NCBI GenBank assembly: GCA_014649555.1
Contig: BMTG01000004.1
Location: 310,001-374,000, forward strand
DNA length: 64,000 nt
Source: Streptomyces globisporus
GTDB lineage: Bacteria; Actinomycetota; Actinomycetes; Streptomycetales; Streptomycetaceae
Reading direction: 5' to 3'
The position numbers and the translations under genes were made by a program. The notes below the pieces were generated by a model, which searched no databases, had not been told where the DNA came from, and saw only the letters and a list, made by a program, of their open reading frames with translations. This document shows positions 10,307 to 18,605 of this stretch, piece after piece; the first letter of the stretch is position 1; each line of letters begins with the position of its first letter.

Positions 10307-10786
10307 ATGCAGGGCGACCCCGAGGTCCTTGAGTTTCTCAATGAGCAGCTGACCGCCGAATTGACTGCGATCAACCAGTACTTCCTGCACGCGAAGATGC
10401 AGGACAACTTCGGGTGGACCAAGCTCGCCAAGTACACCCGGGCAGAGTCCTTCGACGAGATGAAGCACGCCGAGATCCTCACCGACCGGATCCTGTTCCT
10501 GGACGGACTGCCGAACTACCAGCGGCTGTTCCATGTCCGGGTGGGTCAGACGGTGACGGAGATGTTCCAGGCTGACCGCCAGGTCGAGGTGGAGGCGATC
10601 GACCGCCTCAAGCGCGGTATCGAGGTGATGCGCGGCAAGGGAGACATCACCTCCGCGAACATCTTCGAGTCGATCCTGGAGGACGAGGAGCACCACATCG
10701 ACTATCTCGACACCCAGCTGGAGCTGGTGGAGAAGCTCGGTGAGCCGCTCTACATCGCGCAGCTGATCGAGCAGCCGGAGAGCTGA
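10307..10786 (+). CDS. bfr: Bacterioferritin
   Basis: A 159-residue four-helix-bundle subunit of the 24-mer iron-storage shell. All ferroxidase ligands are present at canonical positions: Glu18, Glu51, His54, Glu94, Glu127, His130, and Met52 can ligate the inter-subunit heme. The frame is open from 10289, but ATG 10307 is preferred because GGAAGGAA lies about 9 bases upstream and numbering then matches other bacterioferritins. It is convergent with bfd, whose product releases the stored iron; their stops are 15 bases apart. Confidence 0.95.
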   Translation: MQGDPEVLEFLNEQLTAELTAINQYFLHAKMQDNFGWTKLAKYTRAESFDEMKHAEILTDRILFLDGLPNYQRLFHVRVGQTVTEMFQADRQVEVEAIDRLKRGIEVMRGKGDITSANIFESILEDEEHHIDYLDTQLELVEKLGEPLYIAQLIEQPES

Positions 10787-10801
10787 CCGCCGATCGGCCG
10801 C

Positions 10802-11044
10802 TCAGGCGGCGTCGGAGAGGACCGGGCGGGTGACGGAAGCGGCCACGGGTTCCGGCCGCTGGTCGAGCAGCTCGCGGCGCGGGCAGTCGCCGCGTCCCAG
10901 CAGAGCCTGGATGCGGCGCACACAGCCGCCGCAGTCCGTGCCGGCCTTGCAGGCCGAAGCGATCTGCCGGGGTGTGCAGGCACCGGCGTCCGCATGCTTC
11001 TTGACCTGCGCCTCGGTGACGCCGAAGCAGGAGCAGACGTACAT
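10802..11044 (-). CDS. bfd: Bacterioferritin-associated ferredoxin
   Basis: An 80-residue [2Fe-2S] protein that reduces the ferric core of bacterioferritin so iron can leave. The cluster cysteines Cys4, Cys6, Cys38 and Cys41 (MYVCSC and DCGGC) match E. coli Bfd exactly. ATG 11044 is favoured over GTG 11053 because GGGAGG is 8 bases upstream of the ATG and overlaps the GTG. The C-terminal 30 residues extend beyond the Fer2_BFD domain. An iron-box-like site lies upstream, so induction by iron starvation is expected. Confidence 0.93.
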   Translation of the reverse strand: MYVCSCFGVTEAQVKKHADAGACTPRQIASACKAGTDCGGCVRRIQALLGRGDCPRRELLDQRPEPVAASVTRPVLSDAA

Positions 11045-11096
11045 GCGGTTCACCTCCCTGCGGGTCGGTCGCTGGTGCCGCCCCGGTCTTCGTCGG

Positions 11097-11115
11097 TGAG
11101 GCTAACCTAACCTTA
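11097..11115 (-). promoter_or_regulatory. Iron box (DmdR/IdeR-type) upstream of bfd
   Basis: On the minus strand the 19-mer TAAGGTTAGGTTAGCCTCA matches the actinobacterial iron-box consensus TTAGGTTAGGCTAACCTAA at 15 of 19 positions. It lies about 53 bases before the bfd start codon, where bound Fe-DmdR/IdeR would repress transcription. Confidence 0.75.
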
Positions 11116-11153
11116 CCCGCCCCCCGGGCGGCGCAAAAGTCCTGGGTACGACA

Positions 11154-11186
11154 GTGGGGCACGGATCACATGGATCCGTGCCCCAC
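11154..11186. terminator. Terminator of the DAHP synthase gene
   Basis: Perfect 14-base arms (11154-11167 and 11173-11186, GTGGGGCACGGATC) with a 5-base loop, 22 bases beyond the stop at 11208. Confidence 0.65.
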
Positions 11187-11207
11187 AGGTGCGTCCGGCG
11201 AGGACTT

Positions 11208-12560
11208 CTACTGGTCGCGGTACATCTCGGCGACGAGGAAGGCCAGGTCGAGCGACTGGCTGCGGTTGAGCCGGGGGTCGCAGGCCGTCTCGTAACGCTG
11301 GTGCAGGTCGTCGACGAAGATCTCGTGGCCGCCGCCCACGCACTCGGTGACGTCGTCGCCGGTCAGCTCCACGTGGATGCCGCCCGGGTGGGTGCCGAGG
11401 CCCTTGTGGACCTCGAAGAAGCCCTTGACCTCGTCCAGGACGTCGTCGAAGCGGCGCGTCTTGTGGCCGGAGGCGGCCTCGAAGGTGTTGCCGTGCATCG
11501 GGTCGGTCACCCAGGCGACGGTCGCGCCGGAGGCGGTGACCTTCTCGACCAGCTCGGGGAGCTTGTCCCGGACCTTGTCGGCGCCCATGCGGACGATGAA
11601 GGTCAGCCGGCCCGGCTCGCGCTCGGGGTCGAGGCGGTCGACGTAGCCGAGCGCCTCGTCGACGGTGGTCGTCGGGCCGAGCTTGATGCCGATGGGGTTG
11701 CGGACCTTCGAGGCGAACTCGATGTGCGCGCCGTCCATCTGGCGGGTGCGCTCACCGATCCAGACCATGTGGCCGGAGGTGTCGTACAGCTGGCCGGTGC
11801 GCGAGTCGGTGCGGGTCAGCGCCGTCTCGTAGTCCAGCAGCAGCGCCTCGTGCGAGGCGTAGAACTCGACCGCCTTGAACTCGGCCGGGTCGGTGCCGCA
11901 CGCCTTCATGAAGTTGAGCGCGTTGTCGATCTCGCGGGCCAGGGCCTCGTAGCGCTGGCCGGCGGGGGACGACTTCACGAAGTCCTGGTTCCAGGCGTGG
12001 ACCTGGCGCAGGTCGGCGTAACCGCCGGTGGTGAAGGCGCGCACCAGGTTCAGCGTGGAGGAGGACGCGTGGTACATCTGCTTCAGCCGCTGCGGGTCCG
12101 GGACCCGGGCCTCCTCGGTGAAGGCGAAGCCGTTCACCGAGTCGCCGCGGTAGGTCGGCAGGGTCACGCCGTCGCGGGTCTCGGTAGACTTGGAGCGGGG
12201 CTTGGAGTACTGGCCCGCGATCCGGCCGACCTTGACGACCGGCACGGAGGCGGCGTAGGTCAGGACGGCGCTCATCTGGAGCAGCGTCTTCAGCTTGGCC
12301 CGGATGTGCTCGGCGGACACGGCGTCGAAGGCCTCGGCGCAGTCGCCGCCCTGCAGCAGGAACGCCTCGCCCTTGGCGACGGCTCCCAGACGGGCGCGCA
12401 GCTGGTCGCACTCGCCCGCGAAGACGAGCGGCGGATACGACGCGAGGTCCGCGAGTACATCGCGCAGCGCCTCGGAGTCGGGGTACTCGGGCTGCTGCGC
12501 CGCGGGAAGGTCTCGCCAGGTGTTGCCACCGGCGACGGAGGTATTGGCGTTCACGGTCAC
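11208..12560 (-). CDS. aroH: Class II DAHP synthase
   Basis: A 450-residue plant-type 3-deoxy-D-arabino-heptulosonate 7-phosphate synthase, first step of the shikimate pathway (PEP plus erythrose 4-phosphate). Class II signatures include GNTWRDLPAAQQP near the N-terminus, LQGGDCAEAF, VGRIAGQYSKPRS, WIGERTRQ, GADKVR and GGIHVELTGDDVTECVGG. I prefer GTG 12560 (MTVNANTS) to GTG 12566: there is no Shine-Dalgarno, and TAATGT ends seven bases before 12560. It diverges from the Trp-attenuated anthranilate synthase about 100 bases away, grouping entry and branch points of aromatic synthesis. The gene name varies among annotations. Confidence 0.92.
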   Translation of the reverse strand: MTVNANTSVAGGNTWRDLPAAQQPEYPDSEALRDVLADLASYPPLVFAGECDQLRARLGAVAKGEAFLLQGGDCAEAFDAVSAEHIRAKLKTLLQMSAVLTYAASVPVVKVGRIAGQYSKPRSKSTETRDGVTLPTYRGDSVNGFAFTEEARVPDPQRLKQMYHASSSTLNLVRAFTTGGYADLRQVHAWNQDFVKSSPAGQRYEALAREIDNALNFMKACGTDPAEFKAVEFYASHEALLLDYETALTRTDSRTGQLYDTSGHMVWIGERTRQMDGAHIEFASKVRNPIGIKLGPTTTVDEALGYVDRLDPEREPGRLTFIVRMGADKVRDKLPELVEKVTASGATVAWVTDPMHGNTFEAASGHKTRRFDDVLDEVKGFFEVHKGLGTHPGGIHVELTGDDVTECVGGGHEIFVDDLHQRYETACDPRLNRSQSLDLAFLVAEMYRDQ

Positions 12561-12573
12561 GTGCACAACATTA
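12561..12573 (-). promoter_or_regulatory. -10 box for leaderless DAHP synthase gene
   Basis: TAATGT at 12568-12573 (minus strand) is seven bases from GTG 12560. Confidence 0.45.
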
Positions 12574-12644
12574 CGGGGTCCCGAAGGGCGTCCATTCGAA
12601 CGCTCAATGGGTGAGACACCCGCTCAGGTGCCCGGATCGTCCGC

Positions 12645-12656
12645 TAAGATCGGAGC
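12645..12656 (+). promoter_or_regulatory. -10 box of the trp leader transcript
   Basis: TAAGAT (12645-12650) followed by six bases and the leader-peptide ATG at 12657, so the leader peptide is probably translated from a leaderless mRNA. A GGAG occurs at 12652-12655, but only one base from the ATG, too close to act as Shine-Dalgarno. Confidence 0.55.
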
Positions 12657-12725
12657 ATGTCGACGCAGAAGATCCAGATCTCGATCCAGAACTGGTGGTG
12701 GACCGCTCATCCGGCGGCCCGCTGA
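12657..12725 (+). CDS. trpL: trp operon leader peptide
   Basis: A 22-residue ORF, MSTQKIQISIQNWWWTAHPA followed by AR and a TGA. Three consecutive TGG codons (12693-12701) sense charged tRNA-Trp. The end of the ORF (12711-12720) overlaps the GC-rich strand that can pair with the first arm of the downstream terminator, the classical layout for ribosome-mediated attenuation. It lies 138 bases upstream of the fused anthranilate synthase gene. Trp attenuators with such leader peptides are known from Streptomyces (knowledge). Confidence 0.9.
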   Translation: MSTQKIQISIQNWWWTAHPAAR

Positions 12726-12772
12726 TTCATCGCGCTGACACTTCGCGAAGGCCGCCCGAGGGGCGGCCTTTT
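12711..12772 (+). terminator. trp attenuator (terminator with antiterminator strand)
   Basis: The terminator has perfect 10-base arms, AAGGCCGCCC (12748-12757) and GGGCGGCCTT (12761-12770), a GAG loop and a short T run. The competing antiterminator would pair GGCGGCC at about 12713-12719, inside the leader ORF, with GGCCGCC at 12750-12756. A ribosome stalled on the Trp codons would leave the 12711-12720 strand free and prevent termination; a ribosome reaching the stop codon would mask it. Confidence 0.85.
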
Positions 12773-12862
12773 CTGTGTTCAGGAGCCGTTCCTCTCCCTG
12801 TGAACCCCGTGCGGATCCCCTGTGGACCCCCGTGCGGGCCGTCCGGAAGGAACCTGCTCGCC

Positions 12863-14761
12863 ATGTCCCAGACCTCGTCCCCATCCGCCTCCGCCCTCAT
12901 CCGCCGGCTGCTCGCCGAGGACGCCCCTCCGTTCGCGCTGCTGCGCCGCCGGACGCCCGGCCGTGACCACGATCACGTCGAACTGCTGATCGGCGGGGTG
13001 CGGGAGGCGGACCGGCTGGCCGATCTGCCGGTGGGCGCGTCGCCCGCGCTGGCCCTGGTGCCGTTCCGGCAGATCGCCGAGCGGGGCTTCGACGTCCGTG
13101 ACGACGGCACCCCGCTGAGCGTGCTGGTCGCCGAGGAGTCGTACGAGCTGGAGCTCGCGGAGGTGCTGGCGGCGCTGCCCGCGCACGAGGTGACCGTGGC
13201 GGACCGCGGATTCGACGTGCCGGACGAGGAGTACGCGGACATCGTGCGGCGGGTGATCCGGGACGAGATCGGGCAGGGCGAGGGCGCGAACTTCGTGATC
13301 CGGCGGACGTTCCGGGGCGAGATCCCCGGGTTCGGGCGGGCGGACGCGCTGGCGCTGTTCCGGCGGCTGCTGGCGGGCGAGCGGGGTGCGTACTGGACGT
13401 TCGTGGTGCACACCGGGGACAGGGCGCTGGTGGGCGCCAGCCCGGAGGTGCATGTGCGGATGTCGGGCGGGACGGTCGTGATGAACCCGATCAGCGGGAC
13501 GTACCGCTACCCGGCCGAGGGGCCCACCGCGGAGAGCCTGCTGGCGTTCCTCGGGGACCGCAAGGAGAGCGAGGAGCTGTCCATGGTGGTCGACGAGGAG
13601 CTGAAGATGATGTGCACGGTGGGCGACATGGGCGGCGTGGTGGTCGGCCCCCGGCTCAAGGAGATGGCCCACCTCGCGCACACAGAGTACGAGCTGCGCG
13701 GGAAGTCCTCCCTGGACGTGCGGGACGTGCTGCGCGAGACGATGTTCGCGGCGACCGTGACCGGCTCCCCGGTGCAGAACGCGTGCCGGGTGATCGAGCG
13801 GTACGAGTCCGGGGGCCGCGGCTACTACGCGGGGGCGCTGGCCCTGCTGGGCCGGGACGCGAACGGGGCGCAGACGCTGGACTCGCCGATCCTGATCCGT
13901 ACCGCCGACATCGCTCCCGACGGTTCGCTGAAGGTGCCGGTCGGGGCCACGCTCGTACGACACTCGGATCCGGAGAGCGAGGTCGCCGAGACCCATGCCA
14001 AGGCCGCCGGGGTGCTGGCCGCCCTCGGGGTGCGGCCGGGCCGCCCGGCGGCGGAGGCGGACCGGCCGCGGCTGGCCTCCGACCCCCGGGTGCAGGCGGC
14101 GCTGGACGACCGGCGCGGGGGGCTCGCCCCGTTCTGGCTGCGGATGCAGGAGCGCGTCCGGGACCTGTCCGGGCACGCCCTGGTGGTGGACGGCGAGGAC
14201 ACGTTCACCGCGATGCTGGCCCATCTGCTGCGGGCGTCCGGCCTGGACGTCTCGGTGCGCCGGTACGACGAGCCGGGGCTGCGGGAGGTGGTCCGGGCGC
14301 ACGAGGGGCCCGTGGTGCTGGGCCCCGGCCCGGGGAACCCGGGTGACCTGGGCGACCCGAAGATGCGGCTGCTGCGGGAGATCGCCGCCGAGCTGGTGCG
14401 GGACCACCGGCACGGGCTGCTGGGGGTCTGCCTCGGGCACGAGCTGATCGCGGCGGAGCTGGGTCTGGAGATCGCCCGCAAGGCGGTGCCGTACCAGGGG
14501 GCGCAGACCAGGATCGAGCTGTTCGGGCGGCCGGAGACGGTGGGCTTCTACAACAGCTTCACCGCCCGGTGCGACGGCCCGGCCGCCGCCGAGCTGGCCG
14601 CGCACGGGATCGAGGTGAGCTGTGACGAGGCGAGCGGGGAGCTGCACGCGCTGCGGGGTCCGGGCTTCGCCTCGGTGCAGTTCCACCCGGAGTCGGTGCT
14701 GACCGTGCGGGGATCGGCGATCGTGACGGAGCTGCTGGCGGGACTGCCCGTGGCGGGCTGA
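12863..14761 (+). CDS. trpEG: Fused anthranilate synthase TrpE-TrpG
   Basis: A 632-residue fusion. The N-terminal about 430 residues are the chorismate-using component I (MNPISGTYRYP, ELKMMC, AHTEYELRGKSSLDVRD, TVTGSPVQ); the C-terminal part is the class I glutamine amidotransferase with nucleophile Cys523 in GVCLGHE and QFHPES near the end. It makes anthranilate from chorismate and glutamine. The domain order and several motifs resemble PhzE, so ADIC synthase must be considered, but control by a Trp attenuator argues for Trp synthesis. ATG 12863 has GGAAGGA upstream; earlier in-frame codons would run through the attenuator. Confidence 0.9.
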   Translation: MSQTSSPSASALIRRLLAEDAPPFALLRRRTPGRDHDHVELLIGGVREADRLADLPVGASPALALVPFRQIAERGFDVRDDGTPLSVLVAEESYELELAEVLAALPAHEVTVADRGFDVPDEEYADIVRRVIRDEIGQGEGANFVIRRTFRGEIPGFGRADALALFRRLLAGERGAYWTFVVHTGDRALVGASPEVHVRMSGGTVVMNPISGTYRYPAEGPTAESLLAFLGDRKESEELSMVVDEELKMMCTVGDMGGVVVGPRLKEMAHLAHTEYELRGKSSLDVRDVLRETMFAATVTGSPVQNACRVIERYESGGRGYYAGALALLGRDANGAQTLDSPILIRTADIAPDGSLKVPVGATLVRHSDPESEVAETHAKAAGVLAALGVRPGRPAAEADRPRLASDPRVQAALDDRRGGLAPFWLRMQERVRDLSGHALVVDGEDTFTAMLAHLLRASGLDVSVRRYDEPGLREVVRAHEGPVVLGPGPGNPGDLGDPKMRLLREIAAELVRDHRHGLLGVCLGHELIAAELGLEIARKAVPYQGAQTRIELFGRPETVGFYNSFTARCDGPAAAELAAHGIEVSCDEASGELHALRGPGFASVQFHPESVLTVRGSAIVTELLAGLPVAG

Positions 14762-14771
14762 GCGGACGGTC

Positions 14772-15767
14772 TCACGTCCTCGGCACGAGGACGTTCTCGC
14801 CGGTGCGGCGGGCCAGGTAGTCGGTGACGTTCTGAACGGTCGCGTCGATGATCTGGCCCACCGCGTCCTCGGTGTAGTACGCCTGGTGGGAGGTGACGAT
14901 GACGTTGGGGAAGGTCACCAGCCGGGCGAGGGTGTCGTCGTCGATGCCCTCCAGGGACTTGTCGAGGAAGAACAGCCCGGCCTCCGCCTCGTACACGTCG
15001 AGTCCGACGCCGAGGAAGCGTCCCGCGCGGAGTTCGGTGACCAGGGCGGCGGTGTCGATGAGGCCGCCGCGGCTGGAGTTGACGAGGATCGCGTCATCCT
15101 TCATCGCCTTCAGGGCGGCCTCGTCGATGATGTGCTGGGTGCTGGGCAGCAGCGGTACGTGCAGGCTGATCAGGTCGGCCTCGGCGAACAGCCGCTCCTT
15201 CGCCACGTACTCCATGCCCAGCTCGACGCAGGCCGGGTTCTCGACGACGTCCCAGCCGAGCAGTTTCATGCCGAAGCCGTGGGCGATCCGGGTGAACGCC
15301 TCGCCGATCTTGCCGGTGCCGAGTACGCCGACGGTCCGGCCGCGCATGTCCCGGCCGAGCAGCCCGTCCAGGCGGAAGTCGAAGTCCCGGGTGCGGCTCG
15401 CGGCGCGGATGATCCGCCGGTTGACCGCCATGGCGAGTGTCCAGGCGAACTCGGCGACCGAGTACGGCGAGTAGCACGAGACCCGGGCGACGCGCAGGGC
15501 GAGGCGCTCGGCGACCTCCAGGTCGATGTTGTTGAAGCCGGTGGAGCGCTGGGCGATCATCTGCGTGCCGCCCGCGGCGAGCGTCTGGAGCACCGGGGCG
15601 CTCAGGTCGGCGTTGACACTCGTGGAGATGATCTCGTGGCCGGCCGCGATGGGGGCGGTGTCCCGGTTGAGGAAGACGTCCAGGCAGCGGACCTCGTGCA
15701 CCCCCTCGAAGGCCTTCTCGATCAGGGGCTTCTCGTCGGACTGCACACCGAAGGCCAGGATTTCCAC
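14772..15767 (-). CDS. D-2-hydroxyacid (D-lactate) dehydrogenase
   Basis: A 331-residue NAD-dependent enzyme of the LdhA-like branch. It has the Rossmann motif GVLGTGKIGEAF, NSSRGGLID with the substrate-binding Arg, the LDVYEAEAG segment typical of fermentative D-lactate dehydrogenases, and catalytic His in TSHQAYYTE. It probably reduces pyruvate to D-lactate under oxygen limitation. GTG 15767 has GGGAG five to six bases upstream, and TATATT (minus strand, 15821-15826) is a good -10 box. It is convergent with trpEG, with 10 bases between the stops. Confidence 0.88.
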   Translation of the reverse strand: MEILAFGVQSDEKPLIEKAFEGVHEVRCLDVFLNRDTAPIAAGHEIISTSVNADLSAPVLQTLAAGGTQMIAQRSTGFNNIDLEVAERLALRVARVSCYSPYSVAEFAWTLAMAVNRRIIRAASRTRDFDFRLDGLLGRDMRGRTVGVLGTGKIGEAFTRIAHGFGMKLLGWDVVENPACVELGMEYVAKERLFAEADLISLHVPLLPSTQHIIDEAALKAMKDDAILVNSSRGGLIDTAALVTELRAGRFLGVGLDVYEAEAGLFFLDKSLEGIDDDTLARLVTFPNVIVTSHQAYYTEDAVGQIIDATVQNVTDYLARRTGENVLVPRT

Positions 15768-15851
15768 GGGTTCTCCCGAGCTGTGTCCGGGGACGGGACA
15801 GGGCAGGGCCGGTCAGCCCGAATATACGGCCACGGCCCCGCCCCCGCCGGA

Positions 15852-16553
15852 TCAGACGTCGTCGAGGCCGCGCTCGATGGCGTACCGCACGAGCTCCACC
15901 CGGTTGTGCAGCTGGAGCTTGCCGAGGGTGTTCTGCACATGGTTCTGGACCGTGCGGTGGGAGATCACCAGGCGTTCGGCGATCTGCTTGTACGAGAGTC
16001 CCTTGGCGACCAGCCGCAGGACCTCGGTCTCCCGGTCGGTGAGCTGCGGCGCCTTGGGCTCGTCGGACGCCACGGGTGCGGGGTCCGAGGCGAGCCGGCG
16101 GTACTCGCCGAGGACCAGGCCCGCCAGGCCCGGGGTGAAGACCGGGTCGCCGGCCGCGGTGGAGCGGACGGCGTCGGTCAGCTCCTGGGTGGACGCGGAC
16201 TTCAGCAGATAGCCGGTGGCCCCGGACTTCACCGCCTCCAGGACGTCGGCGTGCTCGCCGCTCGCGGAGAGGACCAGGACCCGCAGGCCGGGGTGGGAGC
16301 CGACGAGCTCCTTGCAGACCTGGACACCGGGCATACCGGGGAGGTTCAGGTCGAGGACGAGGACGTCCGGGCTCACCGCCTTGGCCCGGCGCACCGCCTG
16401 CGCGCCGTCCCCGGCGGTCGCGACGACGTCGAAGCCGGACTCGGTCAGGTCGCGGGCGACCGCGTCGCGCCACATGGGGTGGTCGTCGACGACCATGACC
16501 CTGATGGGCCGGTCCGCCGCCGCCTGCTCGTCCTGTGGTGTGTTCGTGCTCAT
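15852..16553 (-). CDS. macR: NarL/LuxR response regulator (MacR-like)
   Basis: A 233-residue response regulator: receiver domain with VVDDHP and phospho-acceptor Asp68 (VLVLDLN), then a LuxR helix-turn-helix at about 165-229 (LTDRETEVLRLVAKGLSYKQ). Its ATG overlaps the stop of the sensor kinase gene as ATGA, so both proteins are made together. By gene order it corresponds to MacR of S. coelicolor (SCO2120, from memory), which controls membrane proteins linked to morphogenesis and actinorhodin. The frame stays open upstream into the kinase gene, but the ATGA start is the sensible one. Confidence 0.85.
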   Translation of the reverse strand: MSTNTPQDEQAAADRPIRVMVVDDHPMWRDAVARDLTESGFDVVATAGDGAQAVRRAKAVSPDVLVLDLNLPGMPGVQVCKELVGSHPGLRVLVLSASGEHADVLEAVKSGATGYLLKSASTQELTDAVRSTAAGDPVFTPGLAGLVLGEYRRLASDPAPVASDEPKAPQLTDRETEVLRLVAKGLSYKQIAERLVISHRTVQNHVQNTLGKLQLHNRVELVRYAIERGLDDV

Positions 16554-17803
16554 CGGGCCGATCCTGCCTTCCCCCGGGAAACCTTCGGTGCTTTGGGAAC
16601 CTTCAACTCGACCTCGCAGCCCTGTCCGGGCACCGAGATCAGCTCTGCCGTGCCGCCCAGGTCGCGCAGCCGGCCGCGGATGGAGAGCGCCACCCCGAGC
16701 CGCCCCTCCCCCTCCGCCTGGGCGAGCCGCCCTTCGGGGATGCCTGGGCCGTCGTCCCGGACGGTGACGATCACCTCGTCCGGCTCGTCCTCGACCAGGA
16801 TCCACGCCTGGGCGTCCGGGCCCGCGTGCACCCGGACGTTGTCCAGGGCGGCGCTGACTGCGGCGGCCAGCTCCCGGGCGGAGGCGGCGGGGAGCAGCAC
16901 CGGGGCGCCCGGCTCGGCGAAGCTCGTACGGGATCCGGCGTGCGGGGCGAGGAGGGCGCGCAGATCGCAGGGGGTCCCGTCGGCGGGACCTTCTTCCTCG
17001 TCGACCTCGACCGTGCGGACCACGGCGCCGTCGGCGGCGTCCTCGGAGACCCGGGTGGGAGGTACGAGGCCGCTGGAGACCAGGGTGCGCAGGGCGACCT
17101 CCTGCTCCCCGGCCATCCGGCCCAGGTCGGCCGCCTCGCCGCCGATGGCGGTGCCGCGGCGCTGGACCATGGCGAGGACCTGGAGCACGCTGTCGTGGAT
17201 GTCGCGGGCGAGCCGTTCGCGTTCGCGGGTGGCGGCCTCGATCTCCAGGGCGCGGGCGAGGGTGCGCTCACTGGCGCGGGCGACCTCGACGACGTACCCG
17301 ATGGCGATGGAGGCGACCCAGACCAGCAGGACGTTGTGGTAGGTGTCCCGGCTGGGCTCGCCGCGCTGGACGATGTTGGCGGCGGCGACGAACGTGGAGG
17401 CGAAGGCCGCCCACCGCCAGCCGCCCTTGATGGCGAAGGCGAGGACCGCGCCGGCCGTCCAGATCGACGGCAGCGTCGGGCCGTCGAAGGACTGGGAGTC
17501 GACGTCGGCGAGCGGGGTGAGCAGGATGCCGGTCAGCGCGACGACGAGGTCGGCGCCGAGGAAGCGTTTGGTGCAGTTCGCCGCCGAGCGGACCTTGGGC
17601 AGGGTGGCGAGCGTCCAGACGCAGAGGAACGCCAGATAGGCGACGGCGACCCAGGGCCGCTCGAACCTCTCCCGGCCGAGGTTGTCCTTGCCGAAGATCG
17701 CGAGCAGTACCGCGTAGATCATCGTCAGGACGCGGTAGCCCGTCAGCGCACGCCACAACGGCAGCTCGACCGACATCCGTACGACCCGCTCACGCTTGGC
17801 CAT
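16550..17803 (-). CDS. macS: Histidine kinase, DUF5931 type (MacS-like)
   Basis: A 417-residue sensor. The N-terminal about 170 residues hold five or six membrane helices of the DUF5931 type, with little exposed sequence, so it probably senses something in or at the membrane. The HisKA_3 phospho-acceptor is His203 in LARDIHDSVLQ, and the ATPase domain contains the N-box-like ALDNVRVHA and DDGPGIPEG. It is co-translated with the response regulator downstream. By position it matches MacS (SCO2121, from memory). Confidence 0.87.
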   Translation of the reverse strand: MAKRERVVRMSVELPLWRALTGYRVLTMIYAVLLAIFGKDNLGRERFERPWVAVAYLAFLCVWTLATLPKVRSAANCTKRFLGADLVVALTGILLTPLADVDSQSFDGPTLPSIWTAGAVLAFAIKGGWRWAAFASTFVAAANIVQRGEPSRDTYHNVLLVWVASIAIGYVVEVARASERTLARALEIEAATRERERLARDIHDSVLQVLAMVQRRGTAIGGEAADLGRMAGEQEVALRTLVSSGLVPPTRVSEDAADGAVVRTVEVDEEEGPADGTPCDLRALLAPHAGSRTSFAEPGAPVLLPAASARELAAAVSAALDNVRVHAGPDAQAWILVEDEPDEVIVTVRDDGPGIPEGRLAQAEGEGRLGVALSIRGRLRDLGGTAELISVPGQGCEVELKVPKAPKVSRGKAGSAR

Positions 17804-17834
17804 GGCCCCACCCCCCGGACGGTCAACGACGCGG

Positions 17835-18605
17835 TTACGCGCCGGACCGTTCCGTTCCGTTTCCGTTGCCTGCGGCGGCCTGCTTCCGCTCCCGCTTTGC
17901 CTCCTCGGCCTTGGCCTTCGCCTCGTCGGCGAGCTGGCGCTTGGCGGCGGTGGCGTAGATGTCCACGTACTCCTGGCCGGAGAGCTTCATGATCTCGTAC
18001 ATGACCTCGTCGGTCACCGAGCGCAGGATGAAGCGGTCGCCGTCCATGCCCTGGTAGCGGCTGAAGTCCAGCGGCTTGCCGATCCGGATGCCGGGGCGCA
18101 TGAGCTTGGGCATCACCTGGCCGGGCGGCTGGATCTTCTCGGTGTCGATCATGGCGACCGGGATGACGGGGGCGCCGGTGGCCAGGGCCACCCGGGCGAG
18201 GCCGCCGGGCTTGCCGCGGTAGAGGCGGCCGTCGGGCGAGCGGGTGCCCTCGGGGTAGATGCCGAAGAGACCGCCGCTCTCGACGACCTGTATGCCTGCC
18301 TTGATCGCCGCCTCACCGGCGCCGCGGGCTCCGGAGCGGTCGACGGGGAGCTGGCCGACGCCCTTGAAGAAGGCGGCGGTGAGCTTGCCCTTCACACCGG
18401 GCGAGGTGAAGTACTCGGCCTTGGCGATGAACGTGACCTTGCGGTCCAGCACGGCCGGGAGGAAGAACGAGTCGGAGAACGAGAGGTGGTTGCTGGCGAG
18501 GATCGCGGGCCCGCGCTCGGGGATGTTCTCCAGGCCCTCCACCCAGGGCCGGAAGGCGAGCTTCAGGGACCCGCCGATGGAGAACTTCATGGCGCCGTAG
18601 ATCAA
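17835..18605 (-). CDS. plsC: 1-acylglycerol-3-phosphate acyltransferase (PlsC family)
   Basis: A 256-residue acyltransferase that makes phosphatidic acid or acylates a related lipid acceptor at the membrane. The catalytic HX4D motif is NHLSFSD (His40, Asp45), and GIYPEGTRS (about 115-122) binds the phosphate group. The C-terminus is a Lys/Glu/Ala-rich helix of about 35 residues. The start is TTG 18605 with an excellent AGGAGGA seven bases upstream; TAATCT at 18635-18640 is the likely -10 box. Several paralogues are usual in actinobacteria, so the exact lipid substrate is uncertain. Confidence 0.85.
   Translation of the reverse strand: MIYGAMKFSIGGSLKLAFRPWVEGLENIPERGPAILASNHLSFSDSFFLPAVLDRKVTFIAKAEYFTSPGVKGKLTAAFFKGVGQLPVDRSGARGAGEAAIKAGIQVVESGGLFGIYPEGTRSPDGRLYRGKPGGLARVALATGAPVIPVAMIDTEKIQPPGQVMPKLMRPGIRIGKPLDFSRYQGMDGDRFILRSVTDEVMYEIMKLSGQEYVDIYATAAKRQLADEAKAKAEEAKRERKQAAAGNGNGTERSGA

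Noticed and set aside
12611-12862. N-terminal extension of the anthranilate synthase
   Set aside because: It would translate through the trp leader and terminator; GGAAGGA supports ATG 12863.
15768-15851. Rex operator in front of the D-lactate dehydrogenase gene
   Set aside because: No TTGTGA-N6-TCACAA-like sequence found; only a -10 box is clear.
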